Positions 57,201 through 64,000 of a stretch of 64,000 bases of DNA are shown one piece after another (position 1 is the stretch's first letter; every line of letters starts with the position of its first letter). The position numbers and the translations under genes are program-made. A model generated the notes under the pieces. The model was not told the origin of the DNA. It did no database searches and saw only the letters and a list, made by a program, of their open reading frames with translations. The stretch is from Anaeramoeba flamelloides (Eukaryota; Metamonada; Anaeramoebidae): the NCBI GenBank assembly GCA_027625915.1, contig JANTQA010000076.1, forward strand, positions 3,287,501 through 3,351,500, written 5' to 3'.

Positions 57201-60200
57201 TTTATTTTTATTTTTATTTTCATTATTATTAATATTATTGTTGCTGTTAATATGATTCAAATAATTTTTTTCATTTGATTCATATGCTTCTAAGGCATCT
57301 TCCCATCTTTTCAATTCTTCAAACCAAGTTTCCTTTAATTCAATATTAAAAAATTTCTGTGCATATGTTAATATTCCCATTGCAGATTTTGCTTGTTGAA
57401 TTTGATTATTAATGGAAATTAATGAGCGTAATATTTCTTCAGAAGGGTTTTGTTTAAATTCAATTTCTAAATAATGTAAAGCCTGTGCATAATTATGCCC
57501 CCTTTCTGCTATTAAACCTAATTCTTTATAAGGTATTGGTAAAGGGCGATCGCAATGCTCCATAAATTCGCATAAATTCAAGAGTGTTTGTAAGATTTTT
57601 ATTGGTATTGTTTTTGAATTTAATGCAATTTCTAAATTATAAATTAAATCTTGTTTATAATTTTCATCTAATTCATTCCAACAACTTAAAAACACTACAT
57701 TAAATAACTGTTTAGCAAACGCATTATATAAATGTGCCAAAGCACTGCAACTTCTTAATACTGGGCTTGGAGATTCTTGGAAAAAAATTAAACATAATTT
57801 TTGAAACCAAACATTCCATTTTTCTTCACTATTAATTACATTATTATTATTAATATTATTATTATTATTATTATTTGGATCATTATTCTCATTATTTGTC
57901 ATTCTCTTATTGGATTTTTCTTCCCCTCCTTCCCCTTTTTCATTTTCATTATCATTATCATCATCATCATCATCATCATTATTATTATTTTTTCCATCAT
58001 TTTTAATTTTTTGTTTATCATCATCACCTTTATTTTCATTTTTTTCATCACCATCACCACCACCATCATTATTTCCATCATTTTCATTTTCATCATTTTT
58101 AATTTTTTGTTTATCATCATCACCTTTATTAAGACCACTACCGCTACCGCTACCACTTCCACTGTCACTTTCACCAGCCCCATCATGATCATCATCATTC
58201 CCATGTAAAAAATTAATATCAAAAGTATTATTTAAAGAGGTGTTTTTAATATTAATTTTCCAATTTGATTGTAAAGTTTCTTGGGAAATAGACAGCTTTT
58301 TAATATTTTCTAAATTATCGATTTCATTTTGAGGGTCCTCTTCAATTTCATTAAAATCAAATTCATATTCTAAAAACTTTTCAGAATCAATAAAAGTTTG
58401 AGAATTATTTGTATAATAATTTTCTAAAAATTCTTCAAAATGCTCGTTTTTAATCTTTAATGATGTCAAAGTTTTTTTAATTATTGGCAAGAATATTTCA
58501 AAGTTTGAATTAAAATGAACCAATAGCAAGCAAATCAAGGAAATGATTTTTTCTCTTAATTTCTCGTTATTGACTTTTAAACAAATTAATAACGATCTAA
58601 TGATAATTGTTAAATATTCCGATAGGTCCATTTGCTTAGATAGCCTTGTCAAGGTTTGTATAATTTGCAAATTAAGATCTTGGCTATTGCTATTTAGCAA
58701 TTCAATTAATATCGGGATGATTAAATGCAAATAGGCTTCCAAATGAATGCCAATGACCGCGAAGCAATGCAGAACGGCGATTGTGGCCTTTTTATTTATG
58801 GTATTATCAAATTGCAAAATTTCAATCATTTTATAAATTAACGACGGCAACTTTGATTGGAAATTTTTTTCAAAGGTCTTTGATAGGATTTCAATTAAGG
58901 AAACTATTTCGACATACAGGCTTTGGTCCCAGAACTGCTCGATTAGAAATAAAATGTCATTTAAATAAGGCTTGATGTTATGCTTTACAATCTTGACCAA
59001 GTCCTTTAATTGTCGAAACATTACCTTTTGTAGTTTTAAATCACAACTATTGAAGATGTTTAAAAATGTGGGCACAATTGTTGGTAAAAATGGGACACAG
59101 CCGATACCCAAATTCGAAATAATAATTTTTAGGGCATCAAGAGTTTCCTTCAAATAAATTGTCTTTTTGGGATTATTTAATACCCTAGCCAAGGAAATAA
59201 TTGCAATTTTTGGATAGTAATCGTCTTCTAAGGATTTGCCAAATTTGGGTAAAATTTGTGAAATGTCTTTTGAATTTTGGGATTCTTGCTCTTCATCATC
59301 TAAACCGATCACAATATTTTCAGCAAAATCAAACGGATCATTTTCAAATTTGATTAATAAATTGTTGGTTTGGTATAATAAATTTTGCTTTTGTATTGAT
59401 CGGTTTTGAAGTTCTCGTTGTTGTTGTTGCTGGTTTTGCCTTTGTTGCTGTCTTTTTAATATTGGCTGACAGTTATTTAATAATTTATTATTTAATAATG
59501 GGGTTGGGAAATTTTTGTAACCTAAAAAGTTATTATTTAAGAAGGGCCTTTCGTTATTAATGTTGTTACCATTGCCTATTTTATTATTAATACCATTGTC
59601 AACGTTGCTGTTATTATTATTTAAATTTATGCTATCATTATTTTGGAGATTATTATTATCCTTCAAATTCTTGATATTGCTAAGCTTGTTGCCATTGTTG
59701 TTATTGTTGTTACCATTATTTAAAGAATTTTGCTTCTTTGGGTAACTTTTCCTTAAACTCGAAATATTTGAATTTAAAAAAGATAACTTTCTTTTATTTT
59801 TATTGGCTCTACCCGAGGCATTTGTTTTGATTAAATTTAAATTCCGTTTATAAATATATGGATCTAAGGCGCCAATGATTCCAATGACATTTAAGATTGG
59901 TCTTTGGATGGACCAATTTTTTTCACTTTTATATATATTTAATAAAGTTGGCAGTAGGTTTAATATTAAATTATAAGGCTCAACGACAAACCCAGTGCTT
60001 TGTATTAATTGTCCCAAGGTTTTTAACGAGGTTTGTCTTCTAATAGGAAAAGAAGAATCTTGGAAAATTTCAATTAAAATGGGTAATATCCTATAAACAT
60101 AAATCTTCATATCCTCCCCTCCTATTTTACACAATTCACCTATTGATTTCAAAATAGAAGTTGTCACCATCGCTTCTTCGATGGAATTGTCTTCATTAAA

Positions 60201-61634
60201 GGATAATTTTGTAATCAATTTTTCCATAAGCGTAATGGAATACGGGAAAATCACTAATTGCGAGGATTCAATTAAATGCGCTAACAATTGGCAACTTTCC
60301 AATATGATGTGTGAAAAGCCTGGATGTTCAATTTTTAATAATAGTTGAATTAATTGCTTCCTTAAATAAGGAATAATACACCCAGGATTTCTTTTTGTTA
60401 ATCTTCCAATAATAGTGATCGCTTCGTACTTGACCTCATAAATATTGTCAGAAAGCGCAATGTTTAAAATTTTTAAATTTTCATTCTGTGATAAATATGG
60501 ATCAAAAATTGGATTCAAATTTTTTAAAACCATCAACCGTAAATTTGAATCATAATCAGTAATGGATACACTTAATAATTTTGATAAAATTTCACTAATA
60601 ATAATTTCAAAATAACCCCCATATCCACTATATGATTCATATTTCTCATATTCTTCATACAATGATGATGATGATGACGACGACGACGTCAATGAAGATG
60701 ACGTTGTTGTTGAATTATTATTTTGATTCATAAAGTTATGAAATTTATTATTTGATATTTGCTTTTCAATTATTTTTAAACAAGTTAATACAGTTTCATA
60801 TCTAATGTTTGAATTTTCATGGTCCAAATATTTTAATAATTGTTCTCTAACGATTTCAAGTAAATCAAAACCTTCAAAATTAAAAATTCTAAATGTTTTT
60901 AATGCTAAAAATAATTTATCAATAGAATTTTCTTGAATTGTATTATTTTTATTATTAGCACTAACTAGGCCCAATTCAAATAACGCAGAAATCATTTCTG
61001 GTTCGTTAGTAGGCTTTTCATAGATTGAAATTAACAAAATTTGAAATAATTTATTTTGAATGTCAAATAATAATTTCGGTGTATTTTCACTAATAGTTAT
61101 TAACACATCAATTAATCCATTGCAAAGTGGTATTTCAAACAATAAATCAAATATTTCTTCTTCATATAATATATCTAAAAATTGGTCTTTAAAAATTTTT
61201 GATAATTCTCCAATACATAGCAATGAAGAATTACAATATATTTTCTTTTTATTGACACATAAACTTTTTTTAATGATATTAAAGATCTTTGGTAAATCCT
61301 TTTGAATTAAAAACCCCAGACTTTGAATTAACTCCGCTAAACTTTCAAAAATTAATGGTCGGTATTGGATATCCTTTTTAATGCTATTAATAATTAAATT
61401 TAATGTCTTTTTTTGATATTTTTTTGAAAATTCTTGTTTATTATATTTTGCTATTTTGGGCAAACCAGAAATAATGATATGTCTTAATGATTTATCTTTG
61501 AAATATTTACTTCCAAAGATTAATTTGCAACTTTCTTCAAATTTACTTTTTATAAATTCGCCACCATTTTCAAATAATTTTGAGAGAATATATATTGAAG
61601 AAGTAACAAATAATAATGTATTTTCTTCAAATCC
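53511..61634 (-). CDS. TOR: Target of rapamycin kinase (TOR), 5' end missing, at least 2707 aa
   Basis: PIKK-family Ser/Thr kinase, core of the TORC growth-control complexes. The frame is open from the likely acceptor AAAAAAG|GGATTTG (61634, phase 0) to the stop at 53511; the upstream stop is at 61650-61652. No in-frame ATG precedes about 61000 on this strand, and the first residues (LLFVTSSIYILSKLFENGGE) already match the HEAT region near residue ~270 of other TORs, so 5' exon(s) lie beyond the window. Order: HEAT repeats (to ~1270) with N/Q-rich and D/E/N-rich insertions; FAT (~1340-2060) with N and D loops; a CKECNGHGCDEC insertion (2102-2113) and Ser/Thr tract; FRB (~2165-2270); kinase domain with GHEDIRQDE (~2349), GLGDRHPSN (~2498) and HIDFGD (~2517), all catalytic motifs intact; FATC ending CYIGWCPFW. 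The whole 8.1 kb is uninterrupted by introns. Human Ser2035 corresponds to Leu here (codon 55046-55044). GC is strongly raised over the kinase part. Confidence 0.95.
55296..55331 (-). other. CxxCxGxG-CxxC insertion within TOR, before FRB
   Basis: Codons give CKECNGHGCDEC. CxxCxGxG is the repeat of the DnaJ-type zinc finger, here followed at once by CxxC, so four Cys could bind one Zn. It lies in the loop between the FAT end and FRB, followed by Lys-rich sequence and a Ser/Thr run. I know of no such motif at this site in animal, fungal or plant TORs. Confidence 0.75.
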
Positions 61635-61994
61635 CTTTTTTTTATTTATTTAGTTTGTTATTTATTTTTTTTTTTAATTTAAGATCGAAAAAATTAAATA
61701 TAATTGTAAAAAGTATTAATGAATTTGTATTAATTAAAATAAAAATGATGATAATCATTATATATATGTATGTGGATATATTTAATTCAAATTATTATTA
61801 TGTTATTAAAATCTCAAAATGTTTAAATTTTCTTTCATTTGGAATATTTTTATAATCAATAGACTAGGATTCTTGTTTTAAATATTTTATAATATTTGCA
61901 AAATGTTAACAGTCAAATTAAATATTTTTTTTTTTTTTGAAAATTGATAAAAATGGAAAAAATGATTTTTTCTTTTTTTTTTTTTTACCGTTAA
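61635..61994. other. Presumed TOR intron, 3' part, on the minus strand
   Basis: Non-coding, AT-rich. If the TOR acceptor is at 61634, this and everything to 64000 is intronic and the intron exceeds 2.3 kb. Confidence 0.4.
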
Positions 61995-62877
61995 GGAGTG
62001 AGTACTAAAAATTCACCTGTTTTGAGCGAGTTTTTTTTTTTTTAATTTTTGAAATAAATTGAAATTTTCAATTAATTTCAAAAATTAAAAAAAAAACGCT
62101 GTTAAATTTTCTTGAGTTTTATGTTTATTTGGAAAATCAATAGATTTTTGTTAGGTTTTTTGGAGTTTTCTATTTATTTGAAAAATCAATAGATTTTCTT
62201 TAGGTTTTTTTTACCTTTCGAAATAAACCGAAAATTTATAAAATTTTCTGATTAAACAAAAAAAAACCTAAATAAAATGACTTTATGTTTTCCAGAATTT
62301 AAATGAAAAGAGTAAAATCTTTAATTTTACTCCATTCTTTTGGATTCTGGAAAAGTGTCGTTAGATTTTTTTTAATTTTTGAAATTAATTGAAAATTTCA
62401 ATTTATTTCAAAAATTAAAAAAAAACGCTGTTAGATTTTCTTGAGTTTTCTGTTTATTTGTGAAGTGTTCTAGGTTTTTTTTACTTTAGAAATAAACAGA
62501 AAAATCATTAAAATTTTCGGTTTATTTCTAAAGTAAAAAAAACCTAACAAAAATCAATACAGTTTATAGATAAAACAGAAAACCGCAAGAAAATTACTGT
62601 TAGCTTTTCCAGAATTTAAAAGAATTAAGCAAAATCTTTGATTTTTCTATATTCTTTTAAATTTTGAAAAAGTTTCTTTAGTTTTTTTTTTAATTTTAGA
62701 AATTAATTGAAAATTTTAATCAATTCTTTTATATTTCAAAAATTAAAAAAAAAAAAAAAAAGAGGCACCCTAAGGCACTCCAAATACTCCCCAATTCCTT
62801 AATTTGAATAAGAGATATTGTTGAATCGAGTGGATGAGCGAATCTGGCCAATTCTCTCAAGAATTTGGATACACTCC
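61995..62877. mobile_element. TTAA-bounded palindrome array (copy 4, best preserved)
   Basis: TTAA (61991-61994) then GGAGTGAGTAC at the left; GGATACACTCC then TTAA (62878-62881) at the right, so the ends are inverted GGAGTG. Inside, three palindrome types alternate. Type 1: TTTTTAATTTTTGAAATWAA / TTATTTCAAAAATTAAAAA (62038-62095, 62367-62425, 62680-62755). Type 2: TTTTTTTACYTTWGAAATAA / TTATTTCTAAAGTAAAAAAA (62200-62270, 62478-62545). Type 3: TTTTCCAGAATTTAAA / TTTAAATTTTGAAAA-like (62288-62355, 62605-62675). Linkers contain CGCTGTTAGATTTTCTTGAG, GTTAGGTTTTTT and CCTAAC. An inner GGCACCCTAAGGCACTCC lies at 62764-62781. No coding capacity. Confidence 0.6.
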
Positions 62878-64000
62878 TTAAATTGAGAGGTATTTTGTTT
62901 CAATCCCAGGTTCGGGATTGATTTTTATAAAAGTCAAAAAATGATTTTTTTACTAAAATTTTAAATTTTAACCGAGTTCATGATTTTTTATCTCAAAAAT
63001 GTTCTAAATCTAAAAATATTCATCTAAAAAAATTTATATTGGAGAAAACTGTAAGCAAATGATTTCATAAGATGCTTTGAGATTTAAAAACTTTTAATTT
63101 TTCAAAATTGAAGATTGTGGGATTTAATTTTAAAAAATTCAAGAAATATCATATTTTTTTTTAAAGATTTTTATAAAAAATTTTGAAACTGTAAACCAAC
63201 ACACTTGATTAGTAAATTTAAGTAATACTATTTGTTACAAAATAAAGGAATATAAAAATTTCATTAATCTTTTCCCAAAAAAATGTTTTAAAAGAGCAAA
63301 GTCAAATTTAAATTGTTTAATTCTGTAAATCGGTTTTTCCTTCTAGAATTGTGTCTTTAATTATTTATTTTAATTCTTCTACTTCTTTCTTTCTTTCTTT
63401 TTTTTTGGAAAGCTGAATAAAAAGTGTGTTTCTTTTATGTTGCAATTCTCAGTAATGTGCACAGTGGTTCCACTAAGTCCTAATCAGACAGCCTTTAAAA
63501 TACCACTAAAATTTAGCTCTTGTTTTTTTTTTTTTTTTCAGGATTGGGTATTGGAAGATTGAAAAACACAAATACAAACTTGGTTCAGATTCAAATTGAT
63601 TTTTGATGTTCGATCTTTGTTTAATGTAAATGGTTCAAAAAAATTCTATACTTTATGTTTCAAAAATTTCGTCATAATTACTAAAATTTGTGAGATAAAT
63701 ATATTTTTTTGTTAAAATTCAAAAAAAGTAGATTTTTTTTTGAATTTTTTTTTAGCAAAATTACAGTTTAATCTTTCTGTATCTTCATACTTTTTTTTTA
63801 AAAGAACCCTATTTCTTTTTTAGGTGTTGTTGTCAAAATATTGGTATGTTTCGTTTTTCTCAATAGAAAACCTATATTTTGAGCATAAATTAAATTTTTG
63901 TAATTGGTTAAAATTTGAATCATATAAGTTAGTTTCACTACTGTAGTTTTAGACAAATCACATACTACTTTTTTTTCAAAATAAAGGGATCAAAATTTTC
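62878..64000. other. AT-rich non-coding end of the window
   Basis: No TOR exon could be found on the minus strand here. It contains MITE family M copy 3 (63234-63445), a (TTTC)n tract near 63380-63405, and the first ~23 bp of a further family-M copy at 63978-64000. Confidence 0.45.
63234..63445. mobile_element. MITE family M, copy 3
   Basis: Left GTTACAAAATAAAGGAATAT then AAAAATTTCATTAATCTTTT; right TTGGAAAGCTGAATAAAAAG then ...CTTTTATGTTGCAA. Same length and terminal layout as 41195-41409. Lies in the presumed first TOR intron. Confidence 0.55.

Noticed and set aside
53641-59745. Plus-strand frames opposite TOR (Ile/Leu/Ser-rich)
   Set aside because: They are antisense shadows of the TOR exon and its Asn/Asp codon runs; none has a domain.
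62800-62940. tRNA-like segment with CAATCCCAGGTTCGGGATTG
   Set aside because: The GGTTCG lies in the loop of a 6-bp hairpin rather than at the T-arm position, and no acceptor stem or anticodon arm pairs.
1-64000. CRISPR arrays, rRNA, bacterial operons or ribosome-binding sites
   Set aside because: None seen; composition, introns and gene families are eukaryotic.

Overview
The window is a very AT-rich eukaryotic nuclear segment: spliceosomal introns (GT...AG), Asn/Asp/Ser/Thr-rich insertions in proteins, long A/T runs, standard stop codons, no operons and no Shine-Dalgarno sites. The protein style and gene set (TOR with poly-N/poly-D loops, a dCK/dGK-type deoxynucleoside kinase, a TMEM181/Wntless-like receptor) suggest an AT-rich amoeboid protist such as Anaeramoeba or another free-living amoeba. 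This placement is inference only; no ribosomal RNA gene or marker in the window settles it.

Three host genes can be supported. (1) A TMEM181/Wntless-like seven-TM gene on the minus strand. I assemble it from four exons (43985-43629, 34757-34632, 30195-29887, 26843-26214), all joined in phase 0. It would span 17.8 kb to encode 473 residues, with introns of 8.9, 4.4 and 3.0 kb that are largely made of transposable elements. (2) A two-exon deoxynucleoside kinase on the plus strand (46429-46747 and 46879-47675, 371 residues). A broken ~100-bp piece of its own coding sequence lies about 1 kb upstream. (3) The target-of-rapamycin kinase (TOR) on the minus strand (53511 to about 61634, at least 2707 residues). 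It has complete FAT, FRB, kinase and FATC regions but no 5' end in the window. Its FRB carries Leu at the position of human Ser2035, a DnaJ-like CxxCxGxG/CxxC motif is inserted before FRB, and the kinase-encoding stretch is far richer in GC than the rest of the gene.

Much of the remaining sequence is mobile or repetitive DNA. At 1-5.9 kb there are several MITEs. At 5.9-9.5 kb a decayed ~930-codon reading frame of unknown family lies between possible TTAA-flanked ends. At 11.4-12.2 kb there is a TTAA-flanked MITE, followed by a broken zinc-ribbon fragment. At 13.6-17.6 kb a TTAA-flanked element is interrupted by a Mutator-like transposon. At 18-20 kb a TA-flanked element contains another TTAA element. 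At 22.6-23.2 kb there is a near-perfect 240-bp inverted repeat. The TMEM181-like introns (26.8-43.6 kb) hold many more, including a three-level nest (element C > element D' > MITE E). A LINE reverse-transcriptase remnant (48.0-49.2 kb) and an intergenic stretch with palindrome arrays lie between the kinase gene and TOR.

The most unusual non-genic structure is a dispersed family of ordered palindrome arrays (about 27.9-28.6, 49.2-49.35, 49.7-50.0 and 62.0-62.9 kb). They are built from at least three different ~60-75-bp hairpins joined by TTAGG/CCTAA-type linkers. One copy is bounded by TTAA and inverted GGAGTG ends. I see no tRNA, rRNA or CRISPR array. All coordinates of repeat ends were read by eye.
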